Source of the DNA: Cupriavidus sp. P-10
GTDB taxonomy: Bacteria > Pseudomonadota > Gammaproteobacteria > Burkholderiales > Burkholderiaceae
NCBI RefSeq assembly: GCF_003402535.2
Contig: NZ_AP025172.1
Coordinates: 1,116,001-1,180,000 of the forward strand
Direction: 5' to 3'
Length of the DNA: 64,000 nt
The notes under the pieces: generated by a model
Told to the model about the DNA's origin: nothing
The model's database searches: none
Seen by the model: the letters and a program-made list of their open reading frames with translations, nothing else
Shown: positions 36,501 through 44,001 of the stretch, in pieces
Numbering within the stretch: the stretch's first letter is position 1
How the letters are laid out: every line of letters begins with the position of its first letter
Position numbers and translations under genes: made by a program

Positions 36501-36992
36501 CATAGCGAGGAAGGAATTGCCCGAATGCGTCGAGGCCTGACCGCCTATCAGGCCACGGGCGCACAACTTGGAAGGTCATACTTTCTGGCCCTGCTGGCTG
36601 AAACCTATGGGAACGCAGGGCAAGCCGAGGCAGGCCAGAATACCCTGGTCGAGGCAATGGCCATGCTGGACAGGACCGGGGAGCGCTACTACGAAGCGGA
36701 GCTGCATCGACTCAAGGGTGAACTGCTGGTTCATGAGCCAAGCGCCCGGACCGATCGATCCGCGGGCGACGACAAGGCGGAAGTGTGTTTTCACAAAGCC
36801 ATCGCAGTGGCGCGCCACCAACGTGCCATGTCGCTGGAGCTGCGAGCGGTGCTGAGCTTGGCTCGGCTTTGGCAACGACAAGGCAAGACGGCAGCAGCGC
36901 GGCAGATGCTTGCCGAAATTCGCGGCTCCTTCACGGAAGGCTTCGACACCGCTGACTTGTGGCAAGCCGAGAGACTACTTGAGCGTCTGTGA
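33570..36992 (+). CDS. Double zinc ribbon-class III nucleotide cyclase-AAA ATPase-TPR signalling protein
   Basis: The 1140-residue product begins with two zinc ribbons (Cys3/6/17/20 and Cys28/31/42/45). A class III cyclase domain follows (about 90-280; metal Asp in LFADMAGST and in KSLGDGILALFG), then an AAA/NB-ARC-like ATPase (Walker A GEAGVGKSR near 327; Walker B VFEDLQWLD near 452) and a TPR-rich C-terminus (about 680-1120). In the cyclase the transition-state Asn of GxxVNxAAR is His (HTIHIAARLEA), and the substrate-binding Lys/Asp pair is not obvious. The cyclase may therefore be weak, altered or regulatory. No transmembrane segment is evident. The ATG at 33570 follows GAGAGG. It stands alone; its partner is unknown. 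Confidence 0.9.
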   Translation: MHCTNCGFENPAGTTFCEQCRARLVHTCPQCGHELSPNAKFCSECGAPVSASLQAASALVQPAASAPIHYTPPHLAVRILAEQAALESRGETAGERKTITALFADMAGSTALIHDLDPEEAHQLIAPIVELMMDAVHYYEGFVAKSLGDGILALFGAPIAHEDHPQRALYAALHMQEAMRRHSGRTRLDRGMPLQIRVGVHTGEVMVRSIRKDDLHTDYDPVGHTIHIAARLEAMATPSSILVSEATHKLTEGYFAFKALGATQIKGVPEPLAVYEVLGLGLLRTRLQVATRRGLARFVGRQLELEQVHKAMDEVKAGHGQIVGVVGEAGVGKSRLFHEFKRLSPRGCLVVETFSVSHGRSFAYFPLIELLKNYFQITSQDDERRCREKVTGRVLTLDHSLEGIVPYLLYLLGVAGQSSVLAQMDPQIRRQRTFDAIARLLVRESINEPLEIVFEDLQWLDSETEAFLVFFIECVPNARILLLVNYRPEYQHDWGLKNDYTQLRLDPLGSVDAQRLLTELLGDDAGLTALKLLVLEKTEGNPFFIEEVVQTLVEEGALLGDPGRYRIEKTPTALHIPTTVQGVLAARMDRLPTAEKELLQILAVIGREFPLSLIRQVVGQPEVDLRRLLSRLETGEFIYERAAFPEVEYVFKHALTQEVAGNSMLMERRSVLHERTAQAIETLFHSRLKDYWSELAHHYSLSGNIPKAVEYLQCAGQQAFQRSASLEAIRQLSAALAMLERLPDTPQRVQQELALQLDIGPAWMAARGYGAPEVEATYTRALALCEQVGEPSQLFSVQMGLRTYYQLRADYATAKELGERLLGLAENSQNPGMLMQAHFLRGVTLFRLGELGMAHTHVQQSVTLHDAEPPDGGTFLHGRDHPGMQGRRILALILWYLGYPDQAIKRSQEALILARASHPLGLAHTLAVTTELHQLRHEAQLAMDCAEAIVTLSTEQGFPLHLAWGTILQGWALASLGHSEEGIARMRRGLTAYQATGAQLGRSYFLALLAETYGNAGQAEAGQNTLVEAMAMLDRTGERYYEAELHRLKGELLVHEPSARTDRSAGDDKAEVCFHKAIAVARHQRAMSLELRAVLSLARLWQRQGKTAAARQMLAEIRGSFTEGFDTADLWQAERLLERL

Positions 36993-37211
36993 CAAGGAGC
37001 TACGTCGGGGCCCGTTCACGCTAGTAGCAGGCCTTCATACATCCTGTCGCCCTCTCCACGTAGACCGTGGCGGTGGCCTGCTGCCGCCATTCATCCCGCG
37101 TCAGTCTCTCGCCTTTTTGGCTTCTCGCGGCAGCGGGAAGATACCGGCACGGTATTCGCTTTCCCTGCTCCTAGCACTCCGCGACGGCAGGGAACACGCC
37201 GAGACGGTGTC

Positions 37212-37421
37212 CTATTGCGGAACGCCGTTTTGCGCACGCTGCTCATCCTTGGTCACATCCCCCGCAGCCCAGTGCGTGGCTGGGACCTCACACGCAATGA
37301 CGCGTACGCTTTCAAGCGGTACCCCGAGGGTCTCGTGAACTGTATTCGCGATGCCCTTGATGCAATGCTTGACGAGCTCATCGGGACGACCTTTGACCAT
37401 GATAATTTGAATGATCGGCAT
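37212..37421 (-). CDS. 4-Oxalocrotonate tautomerase-family protein
   Basis: The 69-residue product starts MPIIQIIMVKGRPDELVKHC; after Met removal Pro1 is the catalytic base of the 4-OT family. Typical monomers are about 62 residues. It resembles the tautomerase at 45953 (shared VHETLGVPLES) and is probably its paralogue from duplication. The reaction would be a keto-enol isomerisation of a 2-hydroxymuconate-like acid, but homologues are promiscuous. It stands alone on the minus strand, 288 bp downstream of the SDR gene cluster on the same strand, and could be co-transcribed with that cluster. Confidence 0.85.
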   Translation of the reverse strand: MPIIQIIMVKGRPDELVKHCIKGIANTVHETLGVPLESVRVIACEVPATHWAAGDVTKDEQRAQNGVPQ

Positions 37422-37709
37422 TACGGTTCTCCAAGTGAAACGGGATGGGAAAGTGGCCGGCTCTGGCGCATCTTTTCTGGATTGCCACCAGCCTTGGACC
37501 GCTCATATGTTGAGGTCTCGATCGTAGCGCGTAGCCCCCACGCTCACGCGCTCACCCTTTGGGCTTTGTTGCTCCGCGAACAAGCGATTGCGACCTTATT
37601 CGTAGCATCGTTGCAGAAGACGTGACGCAGGCCGAGTGCCATACCGAGCCACGAGGCGGACCGGCTCCCAGTTGCATACCCGCGCCGCCCTCGACAAACA
37701 TGCTTGCGC

Positions 37710-38498
37710 TCACACCACCATCGGATTCAGAGCACCATCCATGGTGACCAACGCCCCAGTCACGTAGCTTGCGCAATTCGACGCGAGGAATAACGCAGTC
37801 CGCGCTACTTCTTCCGGGTGGGCGTATCTGCCGAGCGGGATCCGATCCTCGTTCGCCTTTAGCAGTTCAGCTTCGGACTTTCCGGTAAGCCTGGATTCGG
37901 TTTCCAGCGCATTCTTGACCCGGTCGGTATAGGTGGCGCCGGGATTAATGGCATTCACGCGGATGTTGTGCTTGCCCCATGCGTTGGCGAGTCCTGACGA
38001 GACCAGCATCAGCGCAGCATTCGCTGCCCCTCCAGGCAGATGGAGCGGACTGGCAATCTTCCCGCCCGTCCCAATGATGTTGACAATGGCCCCCTGCCGG
38101 CGCGACACCATTGTTTTCAATGCTGCGTCGATAGCGTGCATGTACGTGAAGTACTTCGCGTCCATTGCAACTCGCCAAGCCTTGGCGTTCAGTTCCGCTG
38201 GCACAACGCGCTTTGCGCCGCCAGCGGAGTTAATCAGAACATCGACCGGACCCAGCCGGCCTTCAATCGCTCGGAACGCCGCTTCCGCGCTGTCAGGGTC
38301 CTGCAGGTCGGCAGGCTCTGCTGCCACTGCATGTCCCGCCTGGCCCAAGGCATCCACTGCAGCCCGCAACCCGGTTGGCTCGCGGGAGATAATGCCCACC
38401 TTGGCGCCCTCGGCCGCGAACGCACGCGCGCACGCCAGACCGATCCCCCGGCTTCCGCCTGTGATGATGACAACCCTGTTTTTCAGATCGAGATCCAT
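37710..38498 (-). CDS. SDR-fold oxidoreductase-like protein lacking the YxxxK catalytic pair
   Basis: The 262-residue product has the Rossmann motif TGGSRGIG (13-20), NSAGG and the structural NPG segment (VNAINPGATYTD). The canonical Tyr and Lys of YxxxK, however, are replaced: the aligned segment reads HLPGGAANAALML, with Gly156 and Asn160 where Tyr and Lys are expected. NAD(P) binding is likely but standard SDR chemistry is doubtful. The ATG is at 38496-38498; a frame extension beyond it is not SDR-like. It is the last gene of the minus-strand operon RraA-like aldolase, hydroxyacid dehydrogenase, Bug, SDR. It could be a decarboxylase, hydratase or non-catalytic partner. Confidence 0.87.
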   Translation of the reverse strand: MDLDLKNRVVIITGGSRGIGLACARAFAAEGAKVGIISREPTGLRAAVDALGQAGHAVAAEPADLQDPDSAEAAFRAIEGRLGPVDVLINSAGGAKRVVPAELNAKAWRVAMDAKYFTYMHAIDAALKTMVSRRQGAIVNIIGTGGKIASPLHLPGGAANAALMLVSSGLANAWGKHNIRVNAINPGATYTDRVKNALETESRLTGKSEAELLKANEDRIPLGRYAHPEEVARTALFLASNCASYVTGALVTMDGALNPMVV

Positions 38499-38524
38499 AT
38501 CATTACTCCGTATCGGTTTAAGAA

Positions 38525-39502
38525 TCACTGAGCCTTGATGTTGGCTTCCTTCACGACCTTTGCCCACCTGGCTGTGTCGTTCTTGATGATCGTTGCCATT
38601 TCCTGTGGAGAGCTGGGGCGTGCTTCGACGCCTTGGGCCTCGAAAATGGCCTGCACGTCCTTCATCGCAAGTACCTTCAGCAGGTCCGCGTTCGCCTTTT
38701 CGATTACCTTCGCTGGCGTGCCGGTTGGTGCGACGAACCCGGACCAAATATCCACGGAATAGCCTGGAATGGTCTCGGCTACCGCAGGGACATTGGGAAA
38801 GGACTTGTATCGCTTCGCACCTGTGCCCGCGAGCAGGCGCAGCTTTCCTGCCTTAATCATCGGAAGCAGCGAATTGGCCTGACTCAGGAATATGTCGACG
38901 CGTCCACCAAGCAAATCGGTCAGTGCAGCCTGGGAGCCTTTGTACGGAATGTGGCGGATCGACGTGCCGGTCATGCTTTTCAGCAGCTCCAACGAGAAGT
39001 TTTGCGGCGAACCCGCGCCCCCCGATGCATAAGTGAGCTCGTTTGGCCTGGACCTTGCCAACGCCAGCAGCTCAGGCACGTTGTGGACCGGAAGGGATGG
39101 GTTCACGACGAGAAGGTTCTGGACCGAAATCCCCATGCCAATCGGCGCAAAGTCCTTCTGCGTGTCATACGGTACCGGCCCAATGAGCGGAGCAAAGACG
39201 AGCACGCTATTTGGAGCGACAAGCCAGGTATAACCGTCTGCTGGTGCGCGAGCCACCATCCTCGCCGCGACCGCCCCCCCAGCACCTGGATAGTTTTCGA
39301 CCACGACCGGTTGCCCCCACATTTCCGTCAGTTTTTGCCCGACTGTTCGCGCAAGAAGATCGGGGCTTCCACCTGCAGTGAACGGTACGATGACGCGCAC
39401 GGGCTTTGACGGAAAAGCTGGATCCTGTGCCAGTGCTCCAGACATAGCAAGGAGACAACAGGACACGACGGCGCCTAGCTTCAGCAAGTTACGACCAATC
39501 AT
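38525..39502 (-). CDS. Bug/TctC-family periplasmic solute-binding protein
   Basis: The 325-residue product has a signal peptide (LGAVVSCCLLAMSGALA-QDP) and Bug motifs RVIVPFTAGGSPDLLARTVG, VENYPGAGGAVAARM and DGYTWLVAPNSVLVF. It binds an unknown carboxylate in the periplasm. Its ATG overlaps the hydroxyacid-dehydrogenase stop by 4 bases (39499-39502), a sign of translational coupling, and the SDR gene follows after 26 bp. Within this operon a hydroxy acid or its precursor is the likely ligand. As with the other Bug genes here, no TctA/TctB partner is nearby. Confidence 0.92.
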   Translation of the reverse strand: MIGRNLLKLGAVVSCCLLAMSGALAQDPAFPSKPVRVIVPFTAGGSPDLLARTVGQKLTEMWGQPVVVENYPGAGGAVAARMVARAPADGYTWLVAPNSVLVFAPLIGPVPYDTQKDFAPIGMGISVQNLLVVNPSLPVHNVPELLALARSRPNELTYASGGAGSPQNFSLELLKSMTGTSIRHIPYKGSQAALTDLLGGRVDIFLSQANSLLPMIKAGKLRLLAGTGAKRYKSFPNVPAVAETIPGYSVDIWSGFVAPTGTPAKVIEKANADLLKVLAMKDVQAIFEAQGVEARPSSPQEMATIIKNDTARWAKVVKEANIKAQ

Positions 39503-40518
39503 GACAACTCCCGTTGGTGAGACGAATGTGCCAATTGAATCGATTCGAAACCGCTTGCGGCGCCGGGATTGTGAACGGCGATGGGCGCCCCGTCCGCGTA
39601 AGCAAGGATTTGCCTGAATGCGTTACCGTACGCTGTCTCATGGTTGTCCATCTCGACGTAGCCGAGATGCGGAGTGCAAATAGCGTTGGGCAATTGCAGC
39701 AGAGGATTGTCAGCATCCAGGGCCGGTTCTTGCTCGAACACGTCGACGGCAGCCATGCCGGGCCGACCCGCTTGCAGCGCTGTGGCCAGTACTCCAGGGG
39801 CTATGAGTTCTGCTCGGCTGGTGTTCACCAGCAAAGACGTCGGCTTCATCAACTGGAGGTCCGACGCCGTCACGCTAGCCCGCGTTTCAGGGGTGAGGCG
39901 TACATGTAGCGACAAGACATCTGATTCCTGGAACAACTGTTCCCGGCTCTGCGCAACCGCGTGTCCGTCTTCACTGGCCTGCGCCTGGCTGCGCTCGCGC
40001 CCCCACACCAAGACGCTCATTTCGAAGGCACGTGCATACTGGCCGATCACCTTGCCGATGCGGCCATAGCCAAGAATGCCAAGCGTCCGCCCCCGCAGAC
40101 CGCGGCCGATCGTGCTCTGCCATCGCCCATGCTTCAGGGCCTGCACTTCGTATGGGATGTGACGGGTTGCGGCGAGGATCAGGCCCCAAGTCAGCTCAGC
40201 CGCCGCATAAGACGGTCGCGACGTCAATGTGGAGCTGACAACGACGCCATGGCGCGTACAAGCCTCGATATCGATGTGCGGCACGTGTCCATTCTGACTG
40301 ATCAGTTTCAAATCGGGCAGTCTGGAGAGCAACGCGTCGCCCACGGGAGTGCGTTCGCGTAGTAGCACCAGAGCTTCCACGCCACGCAGCCACTGCGCGA
40401 GGCGGTCGAGATCGTTCACGTAGTCGCTATATACCGAAACTTCGTGGTCTTTCAGCAGCTTGAAACATTCAAGCTGCTGCACGATATTCGAGTAATCATC
40501 CAAAATCGCGATTTTCAT
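39499..40518 (-). CDS. D-isomer-specific 2-hydroxyacid dehydrogenase
   Basis: The 339-residue product has GILGYGRIGKVIG (147-159) for NAD(P) binding and the catalytic Arg235 (NTSRAELIA), Glu264 (FEQEPAL) and His284 (CTPHLGYV). It differs from the first D-2-hydroxyacid dehydrogenase of the window (19614) in lacking the GVGLDNI pattern: the N-terminal substrate region reads LISQNGHVPHID. It reduces a 2-oxo acid or oxidises a D-2-hydroxy acid. It is flanked by an RraA-like aldolase gene (12-bp gap) and a Bug gene (4-bp overlap), an arrangement consistent with catabolism of a C4-C6 hydroxy acid. Confidence 0.91.
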   Translation of the reverse strand: MKIAILDDYSNIVQQLECFKLLKDHEVSVYSDYVNDLDRLAQWLRGVEALVLLRERTPVGDALLSRLPDLKLISQNGHVPHIDIEACTRHGVVVSSTLTSRPSYAAAELTWGLILAATRHIPYEVQALKHGRWQSTIGRGLRGRTLGILGYGRIGKVIGQYARAFEMSVLVWGRERSQAQASEDGHAVAQSREQLFQESDVLSLHVRLTPETRASVTASDLQLMKPTSLLVNTSRAELIAPGVLATALQAGRPGMAAVDVFEQEPALDADNPLLQLPNAICTPHLGYVEMDNHETAYGNAFRQILAYADGAPIAVHNPGAASGFESIQLAHSSHQRELS

Positions 40519-40530
40519 CCCTGCCCCCGG

Positions 40531-41256
40531 TCAAGCGTTGCTTGGCAAATCGGGGATCAACGTGCCCTGGTCAATCAGCGCACATTTTCTCTCTTCCGCC
40601 TGAAATTTTTTCCTGGCCAAATCCAGGACCTCGGCAGCGCGCGACTGCGGGATGAAGCAAATGCCAGTTTCGTCGGCGAATACAATATCGCCAGGCGACA
40701 CACGAACACCGTGTAGTTCGATGTCACCGTTAATTTCGACCGATTCAATTCGCCATTTTCCAGTTATTGGTGTGACTTCAGTGGACCAAATCGGGTACCC
40801 CACGCTGCGAGAATGATCGACGTCACGAATACCGCCGCTGACAATGGCGCCAGCCTCGCCTTGACGCTTGCCCGTTTGCGCCGAGATGCCACCAATATTG
40901 GACACACCGGACACGCCGGCAATAACCAATACTTCGCCGCGGTGGGCCAGATTGTGGGCTTCAAACTCAGCCATCTTATTCACGTGAGCCTTGGCCGTCT
41001 CGTACGCATGCTCCCGCTGCATGATGTTGCGCACCGTGAGCGCCGGTCCAACGATACATGCGTCGGAAATGGTCGGGCGGTAAAGCGAGGCCGGTAGCAC
41101 TCCCGTGATACCGAGCTCGTCCATAATGTCCGACAAAATTCCGCTCGCGTGCCCGAGCCCCTTGAATCCCTCGATCAAATTTGGATCGGGACGCGGTGCC
41201 TCCATTAAACGGATGCGCTCGCGAGCGATTTTTCCCGTCAGCTTTTTCTCTTCCAT
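40531..41256 (-). CDS. RraA-like aldolase (4-hydroxy-4-methyl-2-oxoglutarate aldolase family)
   Basis: The 241-residue product has the RraA/HMG-aldolase signature: GHASGILSDIMDELGITGVL at the start, GVSNIGGIS and the metal/substrate-site GGIRDVDHSR (about 140-149, the G-x-R-D motif). Family members are Mg2+-dependent aldolases or oxaloacetate decarboxylases, and some are RNase E inhibitors; here the catabolic context favours the aldolase. The ATG at 41254-41256 has GGAG about 9 bases upstream; an in-frame TTG lies 15 bases earlier. It is the first gene of the minus-strand operon and faces the TrmB-type gene across a 207-bp divergent promoter. Confidence 0.88.
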   Translation of the reverse strand: MEEKKLTGKIARERIRLMEAPRPDPNLIEGFKGLGHASGILSDIMDELGITGVLPASLYRPTISDACIVGPALTVRNIMQREHAYETAKAHVNKMAEFEAHNLAHRGEVLVIAGVSGVSNIGGISAQTGKRQGEAGAIVSGGIRDVDHSRSVGYPIWSTEVTPITGKWRIESVEINGDIELHGVRVSPGDIVFADETGICFIPQSRAAEVLDLARKKFQAEERKCALIDQGTLIPDLPSNA

Positions 41257-41350
41257 AACGTCTCGCTCCAATTAGATATGGGAGGTTATTGCGGCTTGAC
41301 AGCATGCATGACACACAGCTGCTGCATTTCAATAGGTCCACTGTAGCATC

Positions 41351-41382
41351 GGGTAGTAGTAACTGCAACTACCCATAGGGTA
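41351..41382. promoter_or_regulatory. Compound palindrome, operator candidate for the TrmB-type regulator
   Basis: GGGTAGT (41351-41357) pairs with ACTACCC (41368-41374), and TACCCATAGGGTA (41370-41382) is a perfect palindrome sharing that arm. Three alternating GGGTA/TACCC elements in 32 bp of the divergent promoter make this the best operator candidate for the regulator encoded at 41464. Function is inferred. Confidence 0.55.
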
Positions 41383-41463
41383 AATCACGAGACGCGGTAC
41401 ACTGTGTTCTCTTGGCGAGACCACAAGGTGGCCCTAGCCATCGCCATGAAAGGAGAAATTTGA

Positions 41464-42309
41464 GTGCAGTCGGATGAACAGTTGAAGAAGTCATTGCAGG
41501 GACTCGGTTTTACGGACCATGAGGCGAGGGCCTACATCGCGCTGTCCGACGCGTCGCCTGCGACCGCATACGAGGTGGCTCAACGGTCCGGTCTCCCGAA
41601 GGCCAATGCGTATGCTGTGCTGGACTCACTCGCTGCCAAGGGCGCGGTTCAAGAGGTCATGCGTCGCCCGGCGAAGTACGTACCCGTCGATCCCGCCGAG
41701 TTCTTCGGTCGGCGTGCAAAGGAGACAACCGAGCTATGCACCGGGGTTGCCGAAGCGATTAAGCAACGGACACAGCCAGACACCAATGTCTATGTCTGGG
41801 CATATCGCGGCACTGCGCAAATCGATTCGAAAATCGACGAGATGATCACCGGCGCGCAACGCCATGTGTGGGTCAAGGCGCCAGCGGAAATGATTGTGCC
41901 CAGGTTGCCCATGCTCACAGCGGCAGCCAACCGGGGCGCGCAGATCATTCTGATCGTGTTTGGAGAAGACGATAGTGCGCTGCGCGCAGACCCGCGCTTC
42001 AGCGTGTTCCTGCATGAGGGACGTGGAGCCCATCGCGGGGCAAGCGATGTCGTTTTCACGATGACGGTGGACAGCGAGAGCTTCATCATTGCCTCCTATA
42101 CCGCCGACGCTTCTGCGTCGTTTGCGAGCAACCCCTCGCTGGTCTACGTCGTCGAAACGATGATCACGCACGAGGTCTATCTCGCTGAGATGTACTCAAG
42201 GATTGGACCTACCCTGGACTCGCTGTTTGGCGAGCATCTTTCCGCATTGCGCGAAAAGTACCGGCCGGCTGATATGGGGCTACGCCTGGCCAAGAAGCAG
42301 ACTGTATGA
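41464..42309 (+). CDS. TrmB-family transcriptional regulator
   Basis: The 281-residue product has an N-terminal TrmB winged helix domain (about 1-75; GLGFTDHEARAYIALSDASP, then VAQRSGLPKANAYAVLDSLA) and a C-terminal effector domain (about 100-260). TrmB proteins are best known as sugar-sensing archaeal and some bacterial regulators. The start is a GTG at 41464 with AAGGAG about 9 bases upstream. It is divergent from the RraA-like aldolase operon, its probable target, and the compound palindrome at 41351-41382 lies between. The inducer is unknown. A perfect 13-bp hairpin follows the stop codon. Confidence 0.86.
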   Translation: MQSDEQLKKSLQGLGFTDHEARAYIALSDASPATAYEVAQRSGLPKANAYAVLDSLAAKGAVQEVMRRPAKYVPVDPAEFFGRRAKETTELCTGVAEAIKQRTQPDTNVYVWAYRGTAQIDSKIDEMITGAQRHVWVKAPAEMIVPRLPMLTAAANRGAQIILIVFGEDDSALRADPRFSVFLHEGRGAHRGASDVVFTMTVDSESFIIASYTADASASFASNPSLVYVVETMITHEVYLAEMYSRIGPTLDSLFGEHLSALREKYRPADMGLRLAKKQTV

Positions 42310-42311
42310 TC

Positions 42312-42343
42312 GATGGAGGCGGGCGTTGGGGCCCGCCTCCATC
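42312..42343. terminator. Bidirectional hairpin terminator candidate
   Basis: GATGGAGGCGGGC pairs perfectly with GCCCGCCTCCATC around the loop GTTGGG, between the convergent TrmB-type and GlcG-like genes. The stem is 13 bp and strong, but no T-run follows. Confidence 0.6.
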
Positions 42344-42361
42344 ATGACCCTTGGGGGCGTG

Positions 42362-42886
42362 TTACAGGTTACGCTCCTCCAAGCCGACTTTCGCGTAGAT
42401 GGTGTTGATGTGCTCTCTGACGTCATCGGGCGTGTCATCATCAGCCGGCAGGTGAGACCAGCCCACCTTGGCGCGGGCATAGCGCGCGATGACTTCATCC
42501 TGGTCCGAAGTGCCACCGCTGATGCCGTAAGCGCCAACCATCACGTTGTTCTTGAACACGGGAGCGCAGCCACCGGAGGCCACGACCTGGCCGTTGGTGA
42601 ATACCGATGCGTTTGCCAGCATCTGGGGATTGCGCTCCTTGAACCACTGCTGGATGACCAGGCCATCCGGGAAGCGCGGGCTCATCGAGCGGAAAGCCGC
42701 CGCTGTGAAGGCCTTTGCCTTTGCGGTGTCCGGTGTGATAAAGCCGGCGTCGTCCATTCGTTCAAGCGCGATCAAGTGGCCCTCCGGACCAACAACCGCC
42801 ACCGTGATGGGAACCCGCATCTCGGTGGCCTTTTCGACCACGACCTTGATGAATTCCCGGCACTCCAGTGCTGTGAGCTTTTCCAT
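42362..42886 (-). CDS. GlcG/HbpS-family (DUF336) protein
   Basis: The 174-residue product belongs to the GlcG/HbpS family of haem-degrading or small-ligand-binding proteins; the typical VAVVGPEGHLIALERMDDAG (about 29-48), AKAKAFTAAAF and YGISGGTSDQDEVIARYA are present. Such proteins often sit in glycolate or aromatic-acid clusters with no assigned reaction. The ATG is preceded by GGAAG. It precedes a Bug gene by 28 bp on the same strand in transcription order (GlcG downstream of Bug), so the two are probably co-transcribed from the LysR-Bug divergent region at 43.9 kb. Confidence 0.84.
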   Translation of the reverse strand: MEKLTALECREFIKVVVEKATEMRVPITVAVVGPEGHLIALERMDDAGFITPDTAKAKAFTAAAFRSMSPRFPDGLVIQQWFKERNPQMLANASVFTNGQVVASGGCAPVFKNNVMVGAYGISGGTSDQDEVIARYARAKVGWSHLPADDDTPDDVREHINTIYAKVGLEERNL

Positions 42887-42914
42887 TGCTACGCTTCCTT
42901 CCTTGGTTGATCGT

Positions 42915-43889
42915 TTAGTTGAGTGTGATACCCGCGTCCCTTATGACGCGCCCCCATTTGTCCGTCTCCTGCAGCATGTATTTCGCAAAGGCTTGCGGCG
43001 CCATGCCCTCCACTTCGAACCCTTGCGCGCCCAACTGCGCCTTCACCTCGTCTGACTTAAGCGCTTCGTGGAATGCCTCCACAAGTTTCGTTTGTACAGC
43101 GGCCGATGTGCCTGCGGGTGCCACGACGCCGAACCACACCGATGATTCAAAGTTGCGCAGCCCAAGCTCAGCCAGCGTTGCGAGCTTCGGTGCTGCTGGC
43201 GAGCGATGCGCACCGGCCGTGGCCAACGCTGTCAACTTGCCGTCACTGACATAGCGCATCACGGTCGATGCCGGCGCGAACATGACATTGACCCGCCCCG
43301 CAAGCAGATCCGTCATGGCTTCGGAGCTACCCTTGTAGGGAACGTGGAGCATTTCCACCCCGGCGACCTTGTTGAACATCAGCGCTGCCAGGTGAGGCGA
43401 AGTACCAATGCCAGACGACGCGTAGCTCAGTTGACCGGGCTTCGATTTCGCCAAGGAGATGAAGTCCTGCAGAGACTTGGCGTTTAGGGAAGGATGGACG
43501 ACCAGCACGTTCGGCACGCGGCCAAGGAGCGTGATGGGCACAAACGATTTGGGCAGGTCCACGCCCACAGTGCCTCGCGAGTTCGCATTGATCGCGTTGG
43601 CCACCGTCACGATGAAGAGCGTGTAGCCGTCCGGCGGCGACGCAGCGACGGCACGGGCTGCCGCGGAACTGCTCGCACCGGGACGGTTGTCGACCACCAA
43701 AGGCTGCTTGAGGATTTCCCCCGCGCGTTTCGCCACGATGCGTGACACGACATCCGCTGAACTGCCCGCGGCGAAGCCAACAGTGAGCTTGATGGGACGG
43801 TCGGGGAAAGCTTGTTCCGCCAATGCACCGAGCGGAAAGCCGAGTGCAAAGGCCGTGGAAAGACCACAAATAAGGGCACGACGTAGCAT
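42915..43889 (-). CDS. Bug/TctC-family periplasmic solute-binding protein
   Basis: The 324-residue product has a signal peptide (ALICGLSTAFALGFPLGALA-EQAFP) and the Bug motifs KLTVGFAAGSSADVVSRIVA, VDNRPGASSSAAARA and DGYTLFIVTVANAIN. Its ligand is an unknown carboxylate. The ATG (43887-43889) follows CAGGAGACAGG; an earlier in-frame start at 43940 lies in front of the signal peptide and is less likely. It is divergent from the LysR gene at 44002 and followed by the GlcG-like gene, so LysR control is expected. This is the fourth orphan Bug protein of the window. Confidence 0.91.
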   Translation of the reverse strand: MLRRALICGLSTAFALGFPLGALAEQAFPDRPIKLTVGFAAGSSADVVSRIVAKRAGEILKQPLVVDNRPGASSSAAARAVAASPPDGYTLFIVTVANAINANSRGTVGVDLPKSFVPITLLGRVPNVLVVHPSLNAKSLQDFISLAKSKPGQLSYASSGIGTSPHLAALMFNKVAGVEMLHVPYKGSSEAMTDLLAGRVNVMFAPASTVMRYVSDGKLTALATAGAHRSPAAPKLATLAELGLRNFESSVWFGVVAPAGTSAAVQTKLVEAFHEALKSDEVKAQLGAQGFEVEGMAPQAFAKYMLQETDKWGRVIRDAGITLN

Positions 43890-44001
43890 TCCTGTCTCCT
43901 GAGTGGGATGTCCATGTGTCATGGCACCCGTTGCCAGCATTTAATACCCGGCCCATCTATAATTCAAACGACTTATACCTATCGATATATTGAAAATATC
44001 A

